A stretch of DNA of 64,000 nucleotides from Tenacibaculum caenipelagi (lineage in GTDB: Bacteria; Bacteroidota; Bacteroidia; Flavobacteriales; Flavobacteriaceae), in the NCBI RefSeq assembly GCF_004363005.1, contig NZ_SNYH01000007.1, forward strand, positions 176,539-240,538, written 5' to 3'. A program made the translations under genes and the position numbers. This document shows positions 46,535 through 55,182 of the stretch, piece after piece. The first letter of the stretch is position 1, and each line of letters begins with the position of its first letter. The notes under the pieces were generated by a model. That model searched no databases. It was not told the origin of the DNA and worked only from the letters and a program-made list of their open reading frames with translations.

Positions 46535-46542
46535 TATATTTG
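46535..46542 (+). promoter_or_regulatory. -7 box for the metal-locus TonB receptor
   Basis: TATATTTG, matching TAnnTTTG. It lies about 48 bases before the ATG at 46591 and overlaps an in-frame TTG, which argues against that TTG as the start. Confidence 0.6.
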
Positions 46543-46590
46543 CATAAATTTTTAGTTAACAAATCTGTTTTATCAGTAAAAACATTTAAG

Positions 46591-48924
46591 ATGAAAAAAA
46601 TTATTGCCCTTGCAATTATATTACTATCAAGCAATATTAATGGACAAACTTTAAAAGGAAAAATTACCTCTACTACAGGTGAAGCAATTCCTTTTGCTTC
46701 TATTTTTATAAAAGATACAAATACAGGAACTACTGCTGATGAACATGGTAACTATGAACTAAAAGCTACTAAGGGCAAACTCGCTATAGTAGCTTCAACT
46801 ATTGGTTTTTTATCAGAAAGAAAAATTATAACATTACATTCATCAGAAGAAAAAATAGTAAACTTTACACTGACAGAAACCGCTGAAATTTTAGATCAAG
46901 TTACTGTTACTGGAACTCGTACCGATAAACGTCGTACAAATAGTCCTGTTATTGTAAATGTTATTAATAGCCAAACATTAGCAAATGTACAAGCTTGTAA
47001 TTTATCAGAAGGATTAAAATTTCAAACAGGTTTACGTGTCGAAACTGACTGCCAAACTTGCAACTACACTCAACTACGTATGAATGGTTTAGCAGGTGGA
47101 TACTCTCAAATTTTAATTAATGGCCGCCCTATTTTTAGTCCATTAACTGGGTTATATGGTTTGGAACAAGTACCTACCAATATGATTGAACGTATAGAAG
47201 TAGTTCGTGGTGGAGGTTCTGCCTTATACGGGTCAAGCGCTATTGGTGGTACAGTAAATGTGATTACTAAAATCCCCAAAAAGAACAATTATAGTATTGG
47301 TTATACCTATCAAAACACCAAAGGAACTTCTGATCATATAATTGCTGGAAACACCACTATAATTAATGAGAATCGTAATGCAGGAGCTTCCTTCTTTATC
47401 AACAACAGAAGAAGAGCAATGTACGATGCTAATGACGATAACTTTTCTGAACTTCCTGAATTAAAAAACAATTCGTTCGGAACTAATTTGTTCTTCCTTC
47501 CTACGGAAAATCAAAAAATAGAAGTTAACTTTAGTAAAATGAATGAATACCGCTACGGTGGAGAAATGGTTGATAAAGCACCTCATTTTGCTATGCAATC
47601 TGAAGAACGTGTACATGATGTATATGTAGGAAATGTTGATTACCAAATTAATTTTAATGATAATAAAAGTTCTATCATCTCTTATTTTGCTACACAGTAT
47701 ACAGACAGAGAACACTACACAGGAATTCGTCCTGATGAAAATACACCTGAAGACACCAAGCACTTAGCAAATCCCCCATATGGGAACTCTACTACCACTA
47801 CTTTTCAAGGTGGTTTACAATTCAACCACAAGTTAGAAGAGTTCTTAGGAGGTAACAATGTTATAACTATTGGAGGCGAGTTTGTACAAGACGATGTTTT
47901 TGATGTTATTGATGCATACGAGTACAAAGTAGACCAATTAACTCAAAACTATGGTTTCTTTTTTCAAAGCGATTGGGAAATTTCTAACAAATGGAATTTA
48001 TTAACCGGTGTACGATACGATAACCACACATTAAACGCACTAAAAGACGACGGTACAGAAAAAAACATCACTAACAACGTTGCTAGCCCAAGAGTATCTT
48101 TATTATTCAAACCTTTTGAGAATACTCAAATTAGAGGAACTTGGGGTACTGGTTTTAGAGCTCCGCAAGCTTTCGATACTGATTTACATATTGCCTTTGC
48201 TGGAGGTGGAGTATCGCGAGTAGTGTTAGCAGATGATTTAAAAAGAGAGCGTTCTAATAGCTACACATTTTCATTTAACTATGATAAACCTACCGAACAT
48301 TATATTTACGGCTTTACTATTGAAAGTTTCTACACTAATTTAGAAAATGCTTTTTACCTAGAACCAATTGGTGAAGATACCTATGGAGAAGTCTTTGAAA
48401 AGAGAAATGGTGATGGAGCTGTTGTACAAGGAATCACTTTAGAAACACGATTGAATTACGATGGAATTTTACAATTAGATGCCGGATTTACCTATCAGTC
48501 TAGTAGATATGATACCGCAGTAAACAACTCAGATGATTTACCTCTTAAAAGAGATTTTTTACGTACACCTAGTACATACGGTTATGCTACTGCAACCTAC
48601 ACACCTAATCAAAAGTTTAAAACTGCTTTAAACTTAGTTTATACAGGTAGAATGGAAGTACTGCACTTAGCTTCAGAACTTCCAAATATTACAGCAGATG
48701 AATATTTTACTTCACCTTCCTTTTTTAATTTAGGAATTAACAGCAGTTATACTTTCGAAATAGATAAACTTAACACAAACATAGAACTTACTGCAGGGAT
48801 TAAAAATATTTTTGATGACTATCAGCCTGTATTTGATACTGGTAAAGACCGTGATAGTAATTTTATTTATGGTCCAGCCTCACCCAGAACCTATACGTTG
48901 GGAGTAAAATTTACAAGTAATTAA
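46591..48924 (+). CDS. TonB-dependent receptor of the metal-uptake locus
   Basis: 777 residues from the ATG at 46591, which begins a proper signal peptide (MKKIIALAIILLSSNINGQ). A carboxypeptidase-regulatory-like domain (about 20-100) precedes the plug, which has DCQTCNYTQLRMNGL with Cys154 and Cys157, then ILINGRPIFSPLTGLYGLEQVP and RIEVVRGGGSALYGSSAIGGTVNV. The barrel ends with TYTLGVKFTSN. Placement opposite an MntR-like repressor and feo-like genes suggests it imports a metal complex or metal ion; haem or corrinoid transport by related receptors is an alternative. Confidence 0.88.
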   Translation: MKKIIALAIILLSSNINGQTLKGKITSTTGEAIPFASIFIKDTNTGTTADEHGNYELKATKGKLAIVASTIGFLSERKIITLHSSEEKIVNFTLTETAEILDQVTVTGTRTDKRRTNSPVIVNVINSQTLANVQACNLSEGLKFQTGLRVETDCQTCNYTQLRMNGLAGGYSQILINGRPIFSPLTGLYGLEQVPTNMIERIEVVRGGGSALYGSSAIGGTVNVITKIPKKNNYSIGYTYQNTKGTSDHIIAGNTTIINENRNAGASFFINNRRRAMYDANDDNFSELPELKNNSFGTNLFFLPTENQKIEVNFSKMNEYRYGGEMVDKAPHFAMQSEERVHDVYVGNVDYQINFNDNKSSIISYFATQYTDREHYTGIRPDENTPEDTKHLANPPYGNSTTTTFQGGLQFNHKLEEFLGGNNVITIGGEFVQDDVFDVIDAYEYKVDQLTQNYGFFFQSDWEISNKWNLLTGVRYDNHTLNALKDDGTEKNITNNVASPRVSLLFKPFENTQIRGTWGTGFRAPQAFDTDLHIAFAGGGVSRVVLADDLKRERSNSYTFSFNYDKPTEHYIYGFTIESFYTNLENAFYLEPIGEDTYGEVFEKRNGDGAVVQGITLETRLNYDGILQLDAGFTYQSSRYDTAVNNSDDLPLKRDFLRTPSTYGYATATYTPNQKFKTALNLVYTGRMEVLHLASELPNITADEYFTSPSFFNLGINSSYTFEIDKLNTNIELTAGIKNIFDDYQPVFDTGKDRDSNFIYGPASPRTYTLGVKFTSN

Positions 48925-49059
48925 TATTGAGGTAACACATGCACATTTGATTAACATTAAATAAACATTCTAATAATGGAATCGTAATTTCTACATAACA
49001 TTTGCTTTACTAATTAACTTGAATTTTGCAGAATAAATAAACAGAATTCAAAGATTAGA

Positions 49060-51816
49060 ATGAAAAAAATATTATTTATAGCTTTTTTAAGCTTATGTAA
49101 TTTAACATTTTCTCAAAGTAAACATGCTGTTGCTGGTACTGTTACAGGTAATGTTACAGACAAAGAAATGAATGGAGAAGCATTGCCTTTTGCTAATGTT
49201 TTTATCAAAGGAACATCTATCGGAGGAACAACTGATATGGATGGTAAATATACACTCAATGTTCCTGCTGGTAATCAAACCATTGTTTTTAGCTTTATTG
49301 GATATCAAACTATTGAAAAACCAATTACTGTAAAAGCTAGCGAAAGTTTAATTGTAAACCAAGAATTAGGCGCTAATGAAGGAGTTACGTTAGACGAAGT
49401 AAAAATCAACGCAACAGTTAGTAGAGAAAAAGAGAGCGCATTACTTTTAGAGCAAAGAAAAGCGACAGTAATTAAAGAAAGTATTGGAGCTCAAGAATTA
49501 TCTAAGAAAGGTGTTTCTGATGCTGCCACTGCTACTACAAAAGTAGCCGGTGTATCAAAACAAGAAGGTTCAAACAAAGTTTATGTTAGAGGTCTAGGAG
49601 ATCGATATAACACGACTACTCTAAACGGTTTACCTTTACCTTCTAATGACCCAAGATTTAAGAATATATCTTTAGAACTTTTCGGAACCGATATGATTCA
49701 AAATATTGGAGTAAGTAAAACTTTTTCGGCTAATTTAAGCGGAGACGCTTCAGGCGCAAATATAGATATAGCATCTAAAGAACACTCTGGAAGCTCTTCA
49801 ATGAATATTGGTTTTTCTTCTAGCGCAAACACACAAACAACAGGTAAAAGCTTCAAAACAATAGATGGTACAAACTGGTTTGGTATTGCCAACAACACTA
49901 AACATAAAGTAACTAGACTTGATGTTTTACCTTTTACAGACAATTTTACTCCAAACAATACTCATGCTGCTTTGAACACAAATTTATCAGTATCAGGTAG
50001 CAAAAGATTTCAAATAGGTGAAGAATCTAGTCTATCTATGTTTTTGGTTGGAGCCTTTGGAAACAAATACAATTTTAGAGATGGAACTTCTATAAATTAC
50101 CTTAGAAATGATGGATCTACTGGAAATAGTTTCACATCTGCAAAACAGTATAATTATGAAACCTCAAAAATGTTAATGGGGAATTTTATCTATAAAATGA
50201 ATAACAATCATAGAATTTCTTATAACTCATTATTTATACACTCAAACAATCAAAACATACAAGATTATTTTGGCAAGAAGCCTGATGTTGCCGATTCTGA
50301 AGGGGTATTTGCAAACATAATTCTTCAAACAGAAAATCAAAACAGATTATTTGTAAACCAATTATTAACTGAACATAAACTCGGTGAATCTATTGATTTA
50401 AACTTGGGGGCTGCATATAACATAGTTAATAATGACGAACCTAACAGAAAGAAAAACATCTTTGTAATTAATGAAAATGACAATACTGTTAAGTTTGCTT
50501 CAGGTGCTGCTAGAAACAATAGTAGATACTATCATAATTTAACTGAAGATGATTTCGTAGCTAAAGCTAACTTGATTAAGTATTTCGGTACTAGAATTAA
50601 AGATGAACACAAAGCCAAAATAACTTTAGGTTATGAGTTCAGAAATACTACCAGAGATTTTAGAGCTATCTATTTTGATTACGATTTAGCAGCTCCTACA
50701 GAAGTTGACCCTAACAATGTTAGTCAAGTTTTAAACCAACAATCATTAGACAATGGAGTTTTTAGATTAAAAACTGGGTTTGGATTTGGTGATAACGCTT
50801 TAGATCCATTCACCTATGATGCTGACAAAATGACTAATGCGGCTTATGCAATGTTAGACTATCAGATAACAGATAAATTCTTTATCAACATTGGTGCTAG
50901 ATACGAAAATATCTGGTTGGATGTTGCTTGGAAGACTAACTTAACAAACTCTACCAATGATAATGGTGGACCTAAAAAATTAAGAGATAGTTATATCTTA
51001 CCTTCCTTAAACTTGAAATATGATATAAATGATGATAACTTACTTAGATTATCTGCTAGTAAGACATATACCTATCCACAATTTAAAGAAGTAGCTCCTT
51101 TTGTTTATGAAGGCGTAGATTATCAAGAAGAAGGAAATGAAAACTTACTACCTTCAACAAACTACAATTTTGATTTAAAATGGGAAATGTTTCCTACAAG
51201 AGGAGAGTTAATTTCAGCTAGTGTTTTTGCAAAATATATTCAAGATGGTATTAACAGAATAGAATTAAATGCTGCTTCTGATAACTTTTTCTCTTTCTAC
51301 AATACAGGAAACACTACCATATACGGAGCTGAAGTAGAATTAAGAAAACAAATACTTAATTTTTCTCAAGATGATTACAATGAAAACATTAAACTAGGCT
51401 TAAATGCCACTTACATGAATACAAATCAAACATTTAATGTAACAAACCAATTTAACCCTACTAATTCAGAAGAACCTACCGAAGGAGCAGCTCCTTTTTT
51501 ATTAAATACTGATATTTCTTACAACTACAAAAAAGACGATAAAGAAATAATAGCTACTTTAATATTTAACTATCAAGGTGAAAAGCTTTATAGTATTGGT
51601 TCTGTAAATGGTTTACAAAGTATCTACCAAAAATCTTTACCTAGGTTAGATTTTGTATTCAAAAGACAATTCAACAAAAAGTTAGGTTTAAAATTTAGCG
51701 CTAAAAACTTATTAAACCCTAGCTATGAAATGTATAGAGATGTACCAAATAAATTAATAACCAAATCATTTAAACGAGGAATCGATTTTTCTCTTGGGTT
51801 ATCTTATAATTTATAA
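49060..51816 (+). CDS. TonB-dependent receptor with carboxypeptidase-like N-terminal domain
   Basis: 918 residues: signal peptide (to about residue 18), a carboxypeptidase-regulatory-like domain (about 28-108, LPFANVFIKGTSIGGTTDMDGKYTLNVPAG), a plug (about 125-240, GVSKQEGSNKVYVRGLGDRYNTTTLNGLPLPSNDP) and a barrel ending SFKRGIDFSLGLSYNL. The GDRYNTTTLNGLPLPS plug is typical of a receptor subfamily often paired with a lipoprotein gene. A beta-helix-like lipoprotein gene follows 90 bases later, so the two probably form one uptake unit. Substrate unknown. Confidence 0.9.
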   Translation: MKKILFIAFLSLCNLTFSQSKHAVAGTVTGNVTDKEMNGEALPFANVFIKGTSIGGTTDMDGKYTLNVPAGNQTIVFSFIGYQTIEKPITVKASESLIVNQELGANEGVTLDEVKINATVSREKESALLLEQRKATVIKESIGAQELSKKGVSDAATATTKVAGVSKQEGSNKVYVRGLGDRYNTTTLNGLPLPSNDPRFKNISLELFGTDMIQNIGVSKTFSANLSGDASGANIDIASKEHSGSSSMNIGFSSSANTQTTGKSFKTIDGTNWFGIANNTKHKVTRLDVLPFTDNFTPNNTHAALNTNLSVSGSKRFQIGEESSLSMFLVGAFGNKYNFRDGTSINYLRNDGSTGNSFTSAKQYNYETSKMLMGNFIYKMNNNHRISYNSLFIHSNNQNIQDYFGKKPDVADSEGVFANIILQTENQNRLFVNQLLTEHKLGESIDLNLGAAYNIVNNDEPNRKKNIFVINENDNTVKFASGAARNNSRYYHNLTEDDFVAKANLIKYFGTRIKDEHKAKITLGYEFRNTTRDFRAIYFDYDLAAPTEVDPNNVSQVLNQQSLDNGVFRLKTGFGFGDNALDPFTYDADKMTNAAYAMLDYQITDKFFINIGARYENIWLDVAWKTNLTNSTNDNGGPKKLRDSYILPSLNLKYDINDDNLLRLSASKTYTYPQFKEVAPFVYEGVDYQEEGNENLLPSTNYNFDLKWEMFPTRGELISASVFAKYIQDGINRIELNAASDNFFSFYNTGNTTIYGAEVELRKQILNFSQDDYNENIKLGLNATYMNTNQTFNVTNQFNPTNSEEPTEGAAPFLLNTDISYNYKKDDKEIIATLIFNYQGEKLYSIGSVNGLQSIYQKSLPRLDFVFKRQFNKKLGLKFSAKNLLNPSYEMYRDVPNKLITKSFKRGIDFSLGLSYNL

Positions 51817-51906
51817 TTATTAATGTTTTATTAAACTTAAGGTAATCCTTACATGAAACGACATTCTCACATTTGCAACACAATTTTAATAAACTTAAAA
51901 CGAAAA

Positions 51907-53109
51907 ATGAAAACAATTAAATTATTATCAATTTTAGCAGTTTCTGCATCATTAATGGTTGGATGTTCAGATGACGATCCTGTTACTCCTCCAAGCTCAA
52001 AATTTGACTTAGAAATTAATGGACAAGATGATTTTGACCCTAAAGACTTAAAAGGAAACGTTAATGCTGATATCACTTTAAAGGCTGGGGTTGAATATTT
52101 ATTAAGTAGCTCTTTAAGAGTTAAAGAAGGAAAAACGTTAACTATTGAGCCTGGAACAGTAATTAAGTGTAAGGCTGGTGGTACTGATGTTTATGTAGCT
52201 GTTGAAAGAGGCGCAAAATTAGAAGCCCAAGGAACAGCCTTACAACCTATTGTTTTTACTTCTGATGCAATTAGCCCTAGATTAGGTGACTGGGGAGGTA
52301 TTGTTATTGCTGGTAAAGCTAAGACAAACAAAGGTGCTGAAGCTGAAACTGAGGTAGCTGGTTTAAAATATGGTGGTACTCAAGATGATGACAATTCAGG
52401 AACCTTAACTTATGTTAAAGCTGAATACACAGGTGCTAAAATTAATGGAGACCAAGAATTTAATGGCTTTTCTTTTTACTCTGTAGGTTCTAATACAACT
52501 ATTAATAATTTATTCATTTCTAACGGAGCTGATGATGGAATAGAATTTTTCGGAGGTACTGTTAATGTAACAAATGTAATGTGTGTTAACATTAAAGATG
52601 ATATGTTTGACTTTACTGGAGGTTATACAGGAACTATGAACAACATGTTTGGAGTAAGAGAAAATGGATTTAACGATGCTACTGAAGACCCAAGAGGTAT
52701 AGAGGGCGATAGTAATGGTTCTGACCCAGCTGCCTTACCAGTTTCTACTCCTACAATCAAAAATGTAACAATATTAAATTTATCTAGTGTTACTGCATTA
52801 AAAGCAGGAGCAGAAATTAGAAGAGGAACTTATGCTACTGTTGATAATGCTTTATTTGCTGCATATGGTGACGCTACTTTTGGAAATTTAATTGACACAA
52901 AAGATGATAAGGGCAACGGATCTTTAACAATTACCAACTCTTATAAAATGGGAACTGTAGGTGATAACAAAATAGGTGGTGAAATTGATGGAACCGTTAT
53001 AGAAGATACTGAAGCTATTACTGCTGACGGTGATAACTTAACTGTAAAAGCAGGTAGAGGAGCAGACTTTACTGAATTTACTTGGACAGGATATACTTTA
53101 AAGAAGTAA
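51907..53109 (+). CDS. Surface lipoprotein with beta-helix-like repeats
   Basis: 400 residues from the ATG at 51907 (MKTIKLLSILAVSASLMVGC gives a lipoprotein signal with Cys near residue 20); an earlier in-frame ATG would place a basic tail in front. After a short Asp-rich linker comes LKAGVEYLLSSSLRVKEGKTLTIEPGTVI, then GDWGGIVIAGKAK and repeated short strands with GFSFYSVGSNTTINNLFISNGADDGIEFFGG, like right-handed parallel beta-helix proteins. It is probably the surface partner of the preceding TonB receptor. Relatives carry unhelpful annotations; I do not know the ligand. Confidence 0.75.
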   Translation: MKTIKLLSILAVSASLMVGCSDDDPVTPPSSKFDLEINGQDDFDPKDLKGNVNADITLKAGVEYLLSSSLRVKEGKTLTIEPGTVIKCKAGGTDVYVAVERGAKLEAQGTALQPIVFTSDAISPRLGDWGGIVIAGKAKTNKGAEAETEVAGLKYGGTQDDDNSGTLTYVKAEYTGAKINGDQEFNGFSFYSVGSNTTINNLFISNGADDGIEFFGGTVNVTNVMCVNIKDDMFDFTGGYTGTMNNMFGVRENGFNDATEDPRGIEGDSNGSDPAALPVSTPTIKNVTILNLSSVTALKAGAEIRRGTYATVDNALFAAYGDATFGNLIDTKDDKGNGSLTITNSYKMGTVGDNKIGGEIDGTVIEDTEAITADGDNLTVKAGRGADFTEFTWTGYTLKK

Positions 53110-53123
53110 TCTAACCTCTAATA

Positions 53124-53159
53124 AATAAAAAAACCGAGCAAATTGCTCGGTTTTTTTGT
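53124..53159 (+). terminator. Terminator, copy 1 of a 36-bp duplicated element
   Basis: A hairpin with arms A7-CCGAGCAA and TTGCTCGG-T7 (53127-53157) around one A, 17 bases past the lipoprotein stop. An identical 36-base sequence lies at 54637-54672. Confidence 0.9.
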
Positions 53160-53246
53160 GCAAAATTTATCATTTTATAACTCTATATAAACATTAAAGA
53201 CTATTTATTACCATACTTTTAGTTCTTAAATTTTAAAAATTATATT

Positions 53247-54623
53247 ATGAAAAAAATTATTTTATTATTGCTATTATTTAGTCTTCAAATCGCAAATTCA
53301 CAAACAAATTATCACAGATTTGACACTTATTCTTCTAAAGAAAATGCTTGTACTGAAAATAAAGCAGATTTGTTTTCAGTAAAAGTAAATATGGATGCAT
53401 TATTAAGAGTGGGAGGTTGTTACATTATTGATTTCGGAAGTGAGTTTAACTTAGGAACTAGATATGCCATAGTAACAAACAGAAGTGAAGGTAGAGGTGA
53501 TGCAGATTTTGATTTAGTAGGAGAGACTTATGAAGGTGTGAATCCTTGCCTAGGAGGTGATTACAATTATCATAGATTTGAAATTTTCAATTCACTTGAA
53601 GACAGTGAAAAATCGGTTTGTGGTTATTCAGTTTCTGGTCAAACATTTAAAGTTAACATCGCATTTAGCAACCTTTTATCTCTTGATAAGGTATATAAAA
53701 TAGATTTTGGGAGAAATTTTAATTTGGGAATTAAATACGCTAAAATTTTAAATCATTCTCCAGGAAGAGGAGATGCCGATTTCGCTATTCATTCAAATGC
53801 AGTTATAGAAACAATTACAGTTAATTGTCCTTCAGATAACGATAAGGATGGCATTGAAGATTCTGTTGACAATTGTCCTAACACTTCAAATGCAAATCAA
53901 AATGACGTCGATAGTGATGGTATTGGTGATGCATGCGATTCACAAGATAATAGAGATTCAGATGGTGATGGAGTACAAAACTGGCAAGACAACTGCCCAA
54001 ATCAAGCAGGTCCTTCTTCTAATAACGGATGTCCTGTTGGGGATCCTGATTTTGTAGTTATTGGAATGTCCATCGATGCTGGAGGAACTTATACTAGTAC
54101 AGATACTTCTGGAGCATTAACTCTTAGAACTAACCAAAACCATAAATTCTGTGTTAACATTAAAAATATAGGAGTTACAACTGGTACAATTAACAACACG
54201 GCTTTAATTTTAACAAACAGCTCAAGCTTAAATAGTTCAAGGATTGTTGCTAACCTTCCTTATCCTAGTTCTTCGTTAAGCATAGCACCAAATCAAACTA
54301 AAGAAATGTGCTCAGAAGTATATATATGGGATAATTATTTAGGTTATAACCTTTCTAGCTTTAATTATTTACATGCTATAGCAGACTACAATGGAAATAC
54401 GTCTGAATCTAATGAAGGTAACAATCAGGCTTATACTAGTGTTAATTCCTCTTCTTTTAAAACTCCAACTCAGTTAACCATCCATGATGTAAATGGGAAT
54501 AAAATCAATGAAACTACAATCAACAATAAAACAGAAGAAACTGATGTTATTAAAAACCTACCTGAAGGTTTCTACTTTATTGATAAAGACGGTAAAAAAA
54601 GTAAAATTTATAAAGAGAATTAA
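53247..54623 (+). CDS. Secreted multidomain protein with duplicated N-terminal module, TSP3 repeats and sorting-like tail
   Basis: 458 residues. Signal peptide (to about 19); two copies of a module of about 90 residues, each starting NYHRF and ending RGDADF, with a YxIDFGxxFNLGxxYA core (about 20-100 and 107-190); thrombospondin type-3-like repeats (about 195-262, DNDKDGIEDSVDNCP, DSDGIGDACD, DSDGDGVQNWQDNCP); a CARDB-like beta-sandwich (about 268-392); and a C-terminal tail of about 60 residues (TQLTIHDVNGNKI..., LPEGFYFIDKDGKKSKIYKEN) resembling a type-A T9SS sorting domain. I do not recognise the NYHRF module. The gene is bracketed by identical terminators. Confidence 0.75.
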   Translation: MKKIILLLLLFSLQIANSQTNYHRFDTYSSKENACTENKADLFSVKVNMDALLRVGGCYIIDFGSEFNLGTRYAIVTNRSEGRGDADFDLVGETYEGVNPCLGGDYNYHRFEIFNSLEDSEKSVCGYSVSGQTFKVNIAFSNLLSLDKVYKIDFGRNFNLGIKYAKILNHSPGRGDADFAIHSNAVIETITVNCPSDNDKDGIEDSVDNCPNTSNANQNDVDSDGIGDACDSQDNRDSDGDGVQNWQDNCPNQAGPSSNNGCPVGDPDFVVIGMSIDAGGTYTSTDTSGALTLRTNQNHKFCVNIKNIGVTTGTINNTALILTNSSSLNSSRIVANLPYPSSSLSIAPNQTKEMCSEVYIWDNYLGYNLSSFNYLHAIADYNGNTSESNEGNNQAYTSVNSSSFKTPTQLTIHDVNGNKINETTINNKTEETDVIKNLPEGFYFIDKDGKKSKIYKEN

Positions 54624-54636
54624 TATTCTTTCTCTT

Positions 54637-54672
54637 AATAAAAAAACCGAGCAAATTGCTCGGTTTTTTTGT
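54637..54672. terminator. Terminator, copy 2 of a 36-bp duplicated element
   Basis: The same 36 bases as 53124-53159, here between convergent genes. The hairpin is 54640-54670 and ends 2 bases before the stop of the minus-strand lipoprotein gene. Confidence 0.9.
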
Positions 54673-55098
54673 TTATTCTTTTATATCAGAAAGGTTATAT
54701 AAAAAATCTTCTAATTTTTTTAATTCTTTTGGTGGGTTACCAGCATCAAATGTATTTGATCTATATTCCTTATCTGCTATTTTAATAATGAATTCTGCAT
54801 GCAAAGCTCCATCTGTTATTCTCTTTTCACTTGGTGCTTTTAAGTTTGCTATTTCTTCTAAATTTAGCTCACTAACCACTTTCTTCAACTCCTCTATTTG
54901 TTCTTTTGAAACTTCTTTCGTTCCTTCACCTTGATTTGATTTGTATAACAGTTTACTTCCTTCAACTGTTATCTGAATTAAACTTCCTCTAGTTTGGGCT
55001 TCATAAGTGATTGTATCAAATCCTTTTGGCGTGTTTTGTGCTGCACAGTTCATCATTAATAAAAATACTACTGGGGCTATTATTTTTAGGTATTTCAT
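54673..55098 (-). CDS. Small lipoprotein of unknown function
   Basis: 141 residues with a lipoprotein signal (MKYLKIIAPVVFLLMMNC, lipobox MMNC at about 18). The mature part has two strands (FDTITYEAQTRGSLIQITVEGSKLLYKS), a helix (KEQIEELKKVVSELNLEEIANL), then FIIKIADKEYRSNTFD and a C-terminal helix. No family function is apparent; similar small lipoproteins are widespread in Flavobacteriaceae. It lies downstream of the M43 protease on the same strand with a terminator-like hairpin between. Confidence 0.65.
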   Translation of the reverse strand: MKYLKIIAPVVFLLMMNCAAQNTPKGFDTITYEAQTRGSLIQITVEGSKLLYKSNQGEGTKEVSKEQIEELKKVVSELNLEEIANLKAPSEKRITDGALHAEFIIKIADKEYRSNTFDAGNPPKELKKLEDFLYNLSDIKE

Positions 55099-55126
55099 CT
55101 ATTTTTTGTTTTTATTTATAATAAAA

Positions 55127-55157
55127 AGACGCTCTTTTAATTAAAGAACGTCTTTAT
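55127..55157 (-). terminator. Terminator after the M43 protease gene
   Basis: AAAGACG pairs with CGTCTTT and an inner TCTTTTAA/TTAAAGA extension continues after one mismatch; on the minus strand a T-rich tract follows. It is 26 bases past the stop. Confidence 0.65.
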
Positions 55158-55182
55158 ATATGATTTTCGTATTAGAAACAGA

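Noticed and set aside
46540..46590. TTG start for the TonB receptor at 46540
   Set aside because: It overlaps a -7 promoter box and puts 17 residues ahead of a complete signal peptide that begins at 46591.
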